This document shows, in pieces, positions 1 through 5,217 of a stretch of DNA of 10,054 nt. Origin of the DNA: Candidatus Stahliibacteriota bacterium (GTDB lineage: Bacteria > Hydrothermota > Tepidihabitantia > SM23-42); contig DAOVBK010000036.1 of the NCBI GenBank assembly GCA_030670605.1, positions 1 to 10,054 of the forward strand. Direction: 5' to 3'. The notes below the pieces were generated by a model, which made no database searches, was not told where the DNA came from, and was given only the letters and a program-made list of their open reading frames with translations. Position 1 is the first letter of the stretch, and each line of letters begins with the position of its first letter. The position numbers and the translations under genes were made by a program.

Positions 1-76
1 TATCATAGATTTTTCTCGCATCAACTTCGTGGGGATTTGGAGAAATTTTAGCGTCTTCCCATTTGATTATTTTCAT
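1..76 (-). CDS. Probable cupin-domain protein, N-terminal 25 codons only (runs off the window start)
   Basis: On the minus strand an ATG at 76-74 is preceded by GGAGG (complement of 87-91) with a 10-base spacer. The frame stays open to the window edge and reads MKIIKWEDAKISPNPH followed by EVDARKIYD. This start (KIIKWEDxxxxPNPHxVDARKIYD) resembles the opening of a family of small single-domain cupins in bacteria and archaea, as I recall it. The metal-binding cupin histidines would lie beyond the window, so the fold cannot be confirmed from what is visible. Such cupins are usually small cytosolic beta-barrel proteins of uncertain substrate. That this is a real gene start is well supported by the ribosome binding site and the protein-like sequence. 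The family call is from memory of the N-terminal pattern. I saw no convincing promoter upstream. Confidence 0.65.
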   Translation of the reverse strand, partial: MKIIKWEDAKISPNPHEVDARKIYD

Positions 77-225
77 TGTTATATTACCTCCATAACGCAC
101 TGGTACCTAACTCGTTTATGGACACATTGCGTCTATACCGAGAAACATGTGGGTCAGACCTTGAAATTAACGAAGCGCGTGGGGACGGTGCTTGACATTT
201 TGACTTTGACATTGAGGGCATCATG

Positions 226-260
226 AGATTGCCACGCGACCTGCGGTCGCTCGCAATGAC
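226..260. repeat. GTCATTGCGAG-type palindromic interspersed repeat
   Basis: The stretch folds into a nested hairpin: ATTGC (228-232) pairs with GCAAT (253-257), and GCGACC (236-241) pairs with GGTCGC (245-250) around a TGC loop. Read on the minus strand it begins GTCATTGCGAGCGACC. I recognise this as a short repeat dispersed in many unrelated bacterial genomes, often mistranslated as fragments containing SLAMT. It lies just downstream of the stop of the minus-strand gene at 276-479, so it could end or protect that transcript. That role is inference. The rest of 77-275 shows only small TTGACAT-like reiterations at 192-212 and nothing else I can support. Confidence 0.75.
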
Positions 261-275
261 GAATTTGTTGGAATG

Positions 276-479
276 CTATCCTGCTTTGCTTGGACCGCGG
301 ATTATGCGGGCAGGCAGCAGAATAATTGCTTTGAGCACTGCAAACACGCCCTCCACAGCAATACCGAGAAGACGAAAGGGCAATAACAATAGCCACACAA
401 TCGGGTAGAGGATAAGCGCAAGCAGGGCGAGTGGCCAGCACAGCACCAGAAGAATCAGCCACACGATAAATGTAAACAT
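276..479 (-). CDS. Small hydrophobic membrane protein, function unknown (67 aa)
   Basis: The ATG at 479-477 follows AAAGGAG (complement of 487-493) by seven bases, and the frame ends in TAG at 278-276. The product is almost entirely hydrophobic. Residues 1-30 (beginning MFTFIVWLILLVLCWPLALL) and about 34-58 form two probable membrane segments rich in Leu, Ile, Val and Trp. A basic, polar tail follows (ARIIRGPSKAG). Similar very short FTxIVWxxxxxLCWPLAL proteins occur in several phyla as uncharacterised proteins, as I recall. The gene has its own strong promoter with an extremely short leader and stands alone on this strand between the cupin gene and the repeat mosaic. An overlapping 102-codon frame on the same strand lacks a ribosome binding site and looks like a shadow. 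Function is unknown; inner-membrane location is inferred from composition. Confidence 0.8.
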   Translation of the reverse strand: MFTFIVWLILLVLCWPLALLALILYPIVWLLLLPFRLLGIAVEGVFAVLKAIILLPARIIRGPSKAG

Positions 480-500
480 CTACAATCTCCTTTCATCTTC

Positions 501-528
501 ATTGTACATTGTATGTATAACATGTCAA
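501..528 (-). promoter_or_regulatory. Sigma-70-like promoter for the small membrane protein gene
   Basis: On the minus strand TTGACA (complement of 523-528) is separated by 16 bases from TACAAT (complement of 501-506). The -35 box matches the consensus fully and the -10 box matches at five of six positions. Transcription would start near 494, only about 15 bases before the ATG at 479, leaving just room for the ribosome binding site. Confidence 0.65.
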
Positions 529-550
529 TGCCAGCACTAGACATATGCGC

Positions 551-585
551 GATACGGGATACATGATACACGATGCAGGATATTT
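551..585. repeat. Heptamer array GATACNN, five units
   Basis: Five consecutive 7-base units begin at 551, 558, 565, 572 and 579: GATACGG, GATACAT, GATACAC, GATGCAG and GATATTT. The first three keep GATAC intact; the last two keep only GAT. The array directly precedes the first octamer block and belongs to a 500-base gene-free mosaic of short-period repeats. Confidence 0.7.
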
Positions 586-587
586 GT

Positions 588-718
588 GTCCCATTGTCCC
601 ATGGTCGGATAGTCTGATTAATGATTAGTCAGATGGTCTGATTGTCGGATAGTCTCATAGTCAGACGATAGGACAATCAGACAATGGGACTATGAGACAA
701 TAAGACTAATGATAGTCT
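588..718. repeat. Octamer array NNATNGTC switching to its reverse complement GACNATNN (block A)
   Basis: From 591 to 662 the sequence is nine consecutive 8-base units in one phase: CCATTGTC, CCATGGTC, GGATAGTC, a degenerate TGATTAAT, GATTAGTC, AGATGGTC, TGATTGTC, GGATAGTC and TCATAGTC. From 664 to 711 come six units of the reverse complement type: GACGATAG, GACAATCA, GACAATGG, GACTATGA, GACAATAA and GACTAATG. The halves therefore pair with one another in many registers. Exact inverted matches include 588-597 with 681-690 and 636-646 with 672-682. Smaller palindromes are nested inside, at 613-633 (one G-T wobble) and 703-718. It could form a long imperfect cruciform or RNA hairpin. I do not recognise it as a named element. 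Confidence 0.75.
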
Positions 719-729
719 GATCTGTACCA

Positions 730-787
730 CTGGCCATTAGCAATAAGCCATTTGCAATAAGCCATTAGCCATATGCCGCAGGCATAT
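730..787. repeat. Heptamer array (NNNGCCA-like) ending in a 7-bp hairpin
   Basis: Units of 7 bases run from 730: CTGGCCA, TTAGCAA, TAAGCCA, TTTGCAA, TAAGCCA, TTAGCCA and TATGCCG. This also appears as a 14-base direct repeat (737-750 and 751-764, one mismatch). The array ends in a perfect hairpin, ATATGCC (771-777) with GGCATAT (781-787) around a GCA loop. It lies between octamer block A and the promoter at 792-819. No coding potential is evident. Confidence 0.6.
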
Positions 788-791
788 ACGG

Positions 792-819
792 TTGACATAC
801 ACAATTTCCCGAGTAGAAT
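792..819 (+). promoter_or_regulatory. Sigma-70-like promoter between the two octamer blocks
   Basis: TTGACA at 792-797 is followed after 16 bases by TAGAAT at 814-819. The -35 box is consensus and the -10 box matches at five of six positions. Transcription would start near 826 and give the gene at 1052 a leader of about 225 bases containing the whole of octamer block B. The 16-base spacing is the same as in the promoters at 501-528 and 5218-5245. Confidence 0.55.
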
Positions 820-841
820 GCATACACGGCAGGGCATTGTT

Positions 842-1012
842 GGATAGTTGGATAGTTGTACTTATTTGGTTGTATAGTTGGATGGTTGGATAGTTAACCA
901 TTGAACCACTAATATTAGTCCTATCGTCGGATGGCCGGATAGTCTGATAGTTAAATCATTAACTTGACAATATGACAATAGGACTATGGGACAATCAGAC
1001 TAATGATAGTCT
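842..1012. repeat. Second mirrored octamer array (block B), partly duplicating block A
   Basis: Forward-type units appear at 842 and 850 (GGATAGTT twice), then 872, 880 and 888 (GTATAGTT, GGATGGTT, GGATAGTT). They flip to AACCATTG at 896. A second forward run occupies 913-952 (TATTAGTC, CTATCGTC, GGATGGCC, GGATAGTC, TGATAGTT). Reverse-type units start at 966, 974, 982, 990 and 998 (GACAATAT, GACAATAG, GACTATGG, GACAATCA, GACTAATG). Bases 916-928 pair with 974-986 at 12 of 13 positions, and 908-919 is a perfect palindrome. Bases 981-1012 repeat 687-718 of block A with two mismatches in 32, so the blocks are related by duplication or share a template. Confidence 0.7.
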
Positions 1013-1022
1013 ATTCCCTGCC

Positions 1023-1039
1023 AATGGCCGTAGGCCATT
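1023..1039. repeat. Perfect 7-bp hairpin abutting the ribosome binding site of the next gene
   Basis: AATGGCC (1023-1029) pairs with GGCCATT (1033-1039) around a GTA loop. The 3' arm ends two bases before AGGAGG (1041-1046), the ribosome binding site of the GTG start at 1052. In mRNA this stem could influence access of the ribosome. That effect is inference; the hairpin itself is plain. Confidence 0.6.
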
Positions 1040-1051
1040 AAGGAGGTTTCA

Positions 1052-1471
1052 GTGCGGCTTGTAATAACGTCAAAGAACATAAATGCAATCCAGTCGCGAC
1101 TGCCCGAGGCAGAAAGAGAAAAGGTAAAACCGGATGATTATCTGACCAAAATACTCAAGTACATTCCTGCCGAGGTCGTTGCATTGTATGTTACATTATA
1201 CAACATTGCGTATGCGGCACGTGCTGATATCCCGTTTACCCTCATTGTCTGGATTATTTTTGGTATTGGCATCATCGGCACGGTGCTGTACCTGCTGCGG
1301 GTAGCTAAAGTGAATGATTGGTCACAAATAACGGTATCCACTATTGCATTCGTCGTTTGGGTATTTGCACTTGGTGGACCCTTTTCGCATTGTGCGTGGT
1401 ATCAACCAGCGTACGGTGCCCTCATTCTACCGATATATACATTTTTCATGCCGATAATGATAAGCCGGTAG
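1052..1471 (+). CDS. Multi-pass inner-membrane protein, function unknown (139 aa)
   Basis: The start is a GTG six bases after a perfect AGGAGG (1041-1046); no ATG in frame is equally well placed. The stop is TAG at 1469-1471. The first 35 residues are polar and charged, with LPEAEREKVKPDDYLTKILK leading into a conserved-looking YIPAEVVALYVTLYNIAYA segment. About four membrane segments follow: residues 40-56, 60-83, 90-111 and 120-137. Proteins with a KxxxKxIPAEVVALY motif before a few membrane helices are scattered through bacteria as uncharacterised proteins, as I recall. No catalytic motif is visible. The gene begins a run of plus-strand genes; the TPR gene starts 23 bases after its stop. 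Its probable promoter lies at 792-819, behind a long repeat-filled leader. Confidence 0.8.
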   Translation: MRLVITSKNINAIQSRLPEAEREKVKPDDYLTKILKYIPAEVVALYVTLYNIAYAARADIPFTLIVWIIFGIGIIGTVLYLLRVAKVNDWSQITVSTIAFVVWVFALGGPFSHCAWYQPAYGALILPIYTFFMPIMISR

Positions 1472-1494
1472 GACTATTTGATAAAGGAGATAGG

Positions 1495-1935
1495 ATGATA
1501 AGAATACTGTGCGTATGTACGATACTTTTTCTCATCGTATGCAGCCAACCCAAAACAGCTCAATACTATTTCAATGAGGGAGCTGAAGCATTTGAAAAGG
1601 GCGAGATAGACCAGGCACTTGCGTTGTATGAACAGGGTTTGAAGCTCGAGCCGCGATCAGCACTGGGACACAATCTGCACGGCATGGCATGTCGCATGAA
1701 ATTCAACCAGACAGGTGATCACACGTGGAAACTGAGAGAGATAACGAGTTTTGAAGCATCGATCAATGTTGATTCAAATTACGTGCCAGCATTGATCAAT
1801 CTTGGCGCTACACATTACCACTCTGGTGATAAGGTGAAGGCAGTGCCGTACTTTAGACATGCACTCGAGGCCAATCCTGGCCATCCTGAAGCAGAGATGA
1901 TTCAACGAATGATTGCTGAAGGAGAGGCAGAGTGA
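1495..1935 (+). CDS. TPR-repeat protein with a lipoprotein-like signal (146 aa)
   Basis: I chose the ATG at 1495 because AAAGGAG (1483-1489) sits five bases upstream; the frame stays open further upstream but would overlap the previous gene without a ribosome binding site. The stop is TGA at 1933-1935. Residues 1-16 form a hydrophobic signal ending LFLIVC. Cys16 could be lipidated, although Val rather than Gly, Ala or Ser precedes it, so the lipobox is imperfect. At least two tetratricopeptide repeats follow: residues 22-55 (YYFNEGAEAFEKGEIDQALA then LYEQGLKLEP) and 97-130 (ALINLGATHYHSGDKVKAVP then YFRHALEANP). A degenerate repeat lies between them. TPRs are protein-interaction scaffolds. 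The product is probably exported and membrane-anchored, perhaps assisting the outer-membrane protein encoded next. The partner is unknown. Confidence 0.85.
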   Translation: MIRILCVCTILFLIVCSQPKTAQYYFNEGAEAFEKGEIDQALALYEQGLKLEPRSALGHNLHGMACRMKFNQTGDHTWKLREITSFEASINVDSNYVPALINLGATHYHSGDKVKAVPYFRHALEANPGHPEAEMIQRMIAEGEAE

Positions 1936-1973
1936 TCAGTGTGCGCGATAACTAGTGTATCTAGGGAGAAATC

Positions 1974-2858
1974 ATGAGAGAGAGAATGTCAATGATATTC
2001 CTATTGCTTATCATTTTCGTTTTTCCTCTATATTCTGAGCCGTGGGTAGCGTCCATTGACGCGAACCTCACTTTGACCCAGAATGCCTATAGTGACAATT
2101 GGGCGGGAAGTGAATCAGGTTCAGTCTCGTGGGCAGCCTACTCGAATTTCATCGCTGAAAAGCAACTTTCCCGCAAGGCACACAACAAGAATGAACTCAG
2201 AATTGCCTACGGTCAAACGTATAATCAAGATCAGGAAACGCAGGAGTGGCTTGACCCTATTAAGTCCACAGATTTGGTTGATTTTGAGTCCGTTGTTCGT
2301 CTGACCCTTGGTGCTTTTGTTGACCCCTATGCATCAGGAAGGATTGAAACGCAGTTCATCGATGAGTCAGATCCTGAGAAGGATCGTTGGTTCAACCCGG
2401 TTCGATTCACTGAGAGCTTTGGTGTTGCAAAGGTGTTTTTCAAAGACGACAAGCGCGAGTTTGTGAGTCGATTTGGTGTAGGATTCAGACAGAACATAAA
2501 CCGCGATGTGCTTGATACGCTGATATCACTGCGTGAGACACAGACGACGAGCGATGCCGGTCTCGTTTTTTATACGGATTTTACTACACCACTTTCGCAA
2601 GAACGTCTCACATACACGAGCAAATTCAGTCTGTTTCAGGCTTTGTATAACTCTGAATCAGGCAACGTCGCCCGTGTGCCGAATGAGGATGACTGGCGGT
2701 ATCCCGATATCAACTGGGAGCACACACTGGTGGCTCATATTACAAGTCTTGTCATGGTGAATCTGTATGTTCAGCTTCTCTATGACAAGGAGATTGATTC
2801 CGGAGTGCGTTTCAAAGAGACGCTTGCTCTTGGATTGACATACAGACTACCCGGATAA
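1974..2858 (+). CDS. DUF3078-like outer-membrane beta-barrel protein (294 aa)
   Basis: The ATG at 1974 follows GGGAG (1964-1968); the stop is TAA at 2856-2858. Residues 1-21 are a signal peptide ending near LYSEPW. The mature protein alternates polar and aromatic residues in the manner of beta strands. It carries the signature LTLTQNAYSDNWAGSESGSV (about residues 32-51), like the S-x-N-W-A-x-G-E motif of the DUF3078 family, and ends in a barrel-like strand (KETLALGLTYRLPG). The stretch INWEHTLVAHITSLVMVNLY near residues 246-265 also matches the family's C-terminal half as I know it. DUF3078 proteins are common in Bacteroidetes and relatives, are predicted to sit in the outer membrane and have no established substrate. 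The length is typical. The gene lies 38 bases after the TPR gene and 39 before mscL, so co-transcription is likely. Confidence 0.8.
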   Translation: MRERMSMIFLLLIIFVFPLYSEPWVASIDANLTLTQNAYSDNWAGSESGSVSWAAYSNFIAEKQLSRKAHNKNELRIAYGQTYNQDQETQEWLDPIKSTDLVDFESVVRLTLGAFVDPYASGRIETQFIDESDPEKDRWFNPVRFTESFGVAKVFFKDDKREFVSRFGVGFRQNINRDVLDTLISLRETQTTSDAGLVFYTDFTTPLSQERLTYTSKFSLFQALYNSESGNVARVPNEDDWRYPDINWEHTLVAHITSLVMVNLYVQLLYDKEIDSGVRFKETLALGLTYRLPG

Positions 2859-2897
2859 GAGGTATTCGGTGAACAAAAAGGCACGAGGCGGTATGTT

Positions 2898-3350
2898 ATG
2901 TTGAAAGAGTTTAAGGAATTTGCCATGCGTGGCAATGTTGTTGATATGGCAGTCGGTATTATCATCGGCGCAGCGTTCGGCACGATCGTAAAGTCACTCG
3001 TATCTGACGTGATCATGCCACCAATTGGACTGCTCTTGGGTAATGTTGATTTCACTAATCTCTTCGTCGTTTTGAAAGAAGGCGCAACTGCTGGACCGTA
3101 TGCAGCTCTCGCCGAGGCACAGGCAGCTGGAGCAGTGACGCTCAACTTTGGTGTTTTTATAAACACGATCATCAGTTTCATCATTGTTGCCGTTGCGCTT
3201 TTTCTCGTCATCAAAAGTATCAATCAGATGAAAAGAAAAGAAGAGGCACCTGCAGAACCAACGACAAAAGAGTGTCCGCATTGTTTTACGAGCATCCCGA
3301 TCAAGGCAACCCGCTGTCCGCACTGCACGTCTCAGCTTAATAAGGAGTAA
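2898..3350 (+). CDS. mscL: Large-conductance mechanosensitive channel MscL with C-terminal zinc-ribbon tail
   Basis: MscL is a homopentameric inner-membrane channel that opens under membrane tension to release solutes on osmotic downshock. The ATG at 2898 follows GAGGCGG (2885-2891). Residues 1-14 form the N-terminal amphipathic helix ([19 protein letters not shown] region). TM1 spans about 15-43 and contains the pore-lining run [20 protein letters not shown] and the [10 protein letters not shown] turn. A periplasmic loop covers about 44-84 and TM2 about 85-108 ([20 protein letters not shown]). The usual cytoplasmic charged region ([11 protein letters not shown]) is followed by an extra tail with Cys126, Cys129, Cys140 and Cys143 in two CPHC pairs, a zinc-ribbon-like knuckle absent from the E. 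coli protein. I recall similar tails in other bacterial MscL proteins. The following gene begins six bases after the stop. Confidence 0.95.
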   Translation: MLKEFKEFAMRGNVVDMAVGIIIGAAFGTIVKSLVSDVIMPPIGLLLGNVDFTNLFVVLKEGATAGPYAALAEAQAAGAVTLNFGVFINTIISFIIVAVALFLVIKSINQMKRKEEAPAEPTTKECPHCFTSIPIKATRCPHCTSQLNKE

Positions 3351-3355
3351 GGCAT

Positions 3356-4036
3356 GTGAAACTGGTGCGTGCGAAAAGCCTTGCAGCAACCATTGACCGT
3401 GTGAATGAAGCTTTTTTCTTTCACAAGAAGCTCGCCAGACAAGAACGAAAGCATGCAGCAGAAATGATAGCAGAGAGGCAGGGTCTTAAAGGTGCCTATG
3501 CGCACATGTTTGCACCGACTGCATACGATTTTGAGAACGGAATCCGTGTTTTCACTGGCGAGCGGATAACATCAGGAGCCGCAATCGGTCATATCCTTGG
3601 TGAAGAAGCGTCACGTGCGCTCATACAACTTGGCATTGATACTGCAGCAGTAAAGCACGCTATGCTCAGAGCGAAAAAGGGAATGCAGGGACGTCTCCAT
3701 GCGTCAGTCACAAAGAACCGTGGGTTCTATTGCTGTGGAGCATGCACCGCAGCGCTATGGCGGCACCTCACGGTTGGCGGATTAGACCATGCTAAGACAC
3801 GGTTGCACAAAGGCGCGGCCGTTCTGAAGAGGCATCGAGATGGTTTGGGACGATGGCGTCGGTTTCCATTCTATTATACGCTTCTTGCTTTAACTGAGAT
3901 TGATTCGTCAGCTGCGAAAGCGGAAATGCACTACGCGGCAGAGGTCTGTGAGAGACTGGTTAACCATCAAAACACACGAGACAAATACGGTCGCAGACGG
4001 CTGAAACTGCTCGAGACCGTGCTGCAATACAGTTAG
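3356..4036 (+). CDS. Unrecognised basic protein, possibly an alpha-helical toroid (226 aa)
   Basis: Translation probably starts at GTG 3356, eight bases after TAAGGAG (3341-3347); an ATG two bases earlier runs straight into a stop. The stop is TAG at 4034-4036. There is no signal peptide and no membrane segment. The N-terminal 45 residues are charged and helical (many Arg, Lys and Glu). The C-terminal half contains NRGFYCCGACTAALWRHLTV (122-141) and, about 25 residues later, GRWRRFPFYYTLLALTEID (165-183). These Trp, Tyr and Gly rich helical hairpins recall the alpha/alpha toroids of the terpenoid-cyclase and prenyltransferase superfamily, but only distantly. The cysteines at 126, 127 and 130 are conspicuous. 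I cannot assign a function. It sits six bases behind mscL and probably shares its transcript. Confidence 0.75.
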   Translation: MKLVRAKSLAATIDRVNEAFFFHKKLARQERKHAAEMIAERQGLKGAYAHMFAPTAYDFENGIRVFTGERITSGAAIGHILGEEASRALIQLGIDTAAVKHAMLRAKKGMQGRLHASVTKNRGFYCCGACTAALWRHLTVGGLDHAKTRLHKGAAVLKRHRDGLGRWRRFPFYYTLLALTEIDSSAAKAEMHYAAEVCERLVNHQNTRDKYGRRRLKLLETVLQYS

Positions 4037-4058
4037 AGTGTAGTACCACATTATTTCC

Positions 4059-4086
4059 TTGACAGATTCGGAATTGTATATAAGCT
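4059..4086 (+). promoter_or_regulatory. Possible promoter for the small secreted protein
   Basis: A consensus TTGACA lies at 4059-4064, just after the preceding gene ends. The -10 box is uncertain. TATAAG at 4079-4084 looks better but is only 14 bases away, while the hexamer at 16 bases spacing (4081-4086, TAAGCT) matches poorly. The ribosome binding site GAGGAGG follows at 4096-4102. Confidence 0.35.
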
Positions 4087-4106
4087 CAAGTATACGAGGA
4101 GGTACT

Positions 4107-4565
4107 ATGCGTTCATCTATTCTTTCCATCCTTTTTACACTGATCGTTTTGTTTCCTGCGATACTACTGGCAGATGAGTATACGACCATGAAGAACATTC
4201 TCATTGATATGGCTGGGTATGTTGAATTCCTGGAGGATAGCCTTGAGCAGGAAATTGTGCACATGCAGGCTGACATCATAACCGATGAAGGTAAGAGGTT
4301 CACCCGCACGCTGCATGAAGGATGGACATACGGTGTTGCTGCTTTTGCGGATTGGCGGGTCGCTGATTTGGATATCACTGTGTACAAAGATGTTGATGGA
4401 CAGTGGGTTGAAGTACAGAAAGATGAACAAACTGACAACACGCCGAGTGTCATCATTGAACCATCACAGACCGGTGTCTACATGATTGAACTTTCAATTT
4501 ACGAATTCTCTGAAGAATACACCGCAGCGCACTACGGCATGTTGATATACCACGAACTCGATTAG
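4107..4565 (+). CDS. Small secreted protein, beta-rich, function unknown (152 aa)
   Basis: The ATG at 4107 is preceded by GAGGAGG (4096-4102) four bases upstream, which fixes the start; a longer frame from TTG 4059 would run through the promoter-like region. The stop is TAG at 4563-4565. Residues 1-22 are a clear signal peptide (two Ser, then Leu/Ile/Val/Phe core, ending ILLADEY). After a helical stretch (about 26-52) comes a beta-rich half with WTYGVAAFADWRVADLDITV (about 73-92), a VDGQWVEVQKDE hairpin and GVYMIELSIYEF (about 124-135). The order of a strand of V-x-D-x-D, a variable loop and G-x-Y-x-I/V-x-L resembles bacterial pre-peptidase C-terminal (PPC) beta-sandwich domains. That is a suggestion from pattern only. 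It is probably periplasmic. It stands between the mscL cluster and a pseudogene, with no clear terminator. Confidence 0.8.
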   Translation: MRSSILSILFTLIVLFPAILLADEYTTMKNILIDMAGYVEFLEDSLEQEIVHMQADIITDEGKRFTRTLHEGWTYGVAAFADWRVADLDITVYKDVDGQWVEVQKDEQTDNTPSVIIEPSQTGVYMIELSIYEFSEEYTAAHYGMLIYHELD

Positions 4566-4691
4566 GTACTCACGTTAAGCACAATATGCATTTTTGATGT
4601 AACGAACGCTGATGCCTCGAAAAAAACTTGAAACCATACAGGTTGTTTTCAGTATTTGCGGTTCGCTTTTTATTTTTTTGGGTGTTTTTTT

Positions 4692-5183
4692 ACTTGTGTC
4701 CTGCTTTCAAAGAGCCTCGGAATTTCTCGCATTATTGTACGTTTGAGAAACCCACGGTATGAAGAGGCATATCTGCAGGCGGGTGTAACGAACCTGATCA
4801 GGGTGTCACATCTCTTGGTTAATCAAATCATGACCGAAGTCGAACAGCCAAAGGTGAGGAGGATTATGACGCTCGGTGGAGGTGAGGCTGAGATTTATGC
4901 GGCAAAGATTCCTGAAAAAGCACGAAGCGCAGGCATGAAGATAACGGAAATCGCCCAGAAATGGAATTTTCCAAAGGAATGTTTCTTTATCGGCATCTAT
5001 CGGGAGGAAGGCGGCGAATTCCTCATACCATGAGGCAGCAGTACACTTCAGGAAGGCGATACTGTTTTTCTGTTAACCGAGGGACAATTCATTAAGCGGG
5101 CAACTGAGTTTCTCGCACGGATAAGTAGTTCTGTGTACCGGCTGCGTTCATTGCACGCCCCGACTGCGATGCTGGGAGCGTAG
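4692..5183 (+). pseudogene. trkA: 5'-truncated TrkA/RCK-type potassium uptake regulator with an in-frame stop
   Basis: From about 4692 the reading frame gives SKSLGISRIIVRLRNPRYEE (4707-4766), the end of a TrkA NAD-binding domain, then the linker, then an RCK_C domain including RRIMTLGGGEAEIYAAKIPE and FIGIYREEGGEFLIP. At 5031-5033 a TGA interrupts the frame. Beyond it the same frame continues with GSSTLQEGDTVFLLTEGQFI and runs to TAG at 5181-5183, exactly the expected end of RCK_C. Family members read IPRG here, so an Arg codon (CGA or AGA) has probably become TGA. The first part of the TrkA_N domain, including the GxGxxG nucleotide loop, is missing; T-rich sequence replaces it and there is no ribosome binding site. 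In functional form the protein binds NAD(H) or ATP and gates a Trk/Ktr potassium transporter. No transporter gene is present here. Confidence 0.8.
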
Positions 5184-5217
5184 TAGACTATATTCTTACA
5201 TTTCTACAAAAAAATCA

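Noticed and set aside
192..211. Two TTGACA boxes on the plus strand as promoters
   Set aside because: Neither is followed by an acceptable -10 box at 15-18 bases, and no plus-strand gene follows within a reasonable distance.
29..226. 65-codon plus-strand frame near the window start
   Set aside because: It starts at TTG or GTG inside the minus-strand cupin gene, lacks a ribosome binding site, has odd composition and ends in the palindromic repeat.
154..462. 102-codon minus-strand frame overlapping the small membrane protein
   Set aside because: It has no ribosome binding site, runs through the palindromic repeat and reads like low-quality sequence; the overlapping frame has promoter, ribosome binding site and a clear membrane pattern.
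541..1040. Possible CRISPR array in the repeat region
   Set aside because: The units are 7-8 bases with no 25-40 base repeats separated by unique spacers, and no cas genes are nearby.
1318..1494. Upstream extension of the TPR gene
   Set aside because: It overlaps the membrane protein gene in another frame; the ATG at 1495 has a good ribosome binding site and starts a signal sequence.
2780..3389. Long minus-strand frames opposite mscL and at 7338-8392 opposite the RND gene
   Set aside because: They are antisense shadows of well-supported genes, without ribosome binding sites or protein-like composition.
5031..5033. TGA in the TrkA remnant as a recoded sense codon or selenocysteine
   Set aside because: TGA ends the TPR and RND genes, Trp is TGG throughout, the family has Arg here, and the gene also lacks its N-terminal half.
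5184..5217. Rho-independent terminator between the pseudogene and the efflux operon
   Set aside because: There is an A-rich run but no stable GC-rich hairpin followed by a T run on the plus strand.
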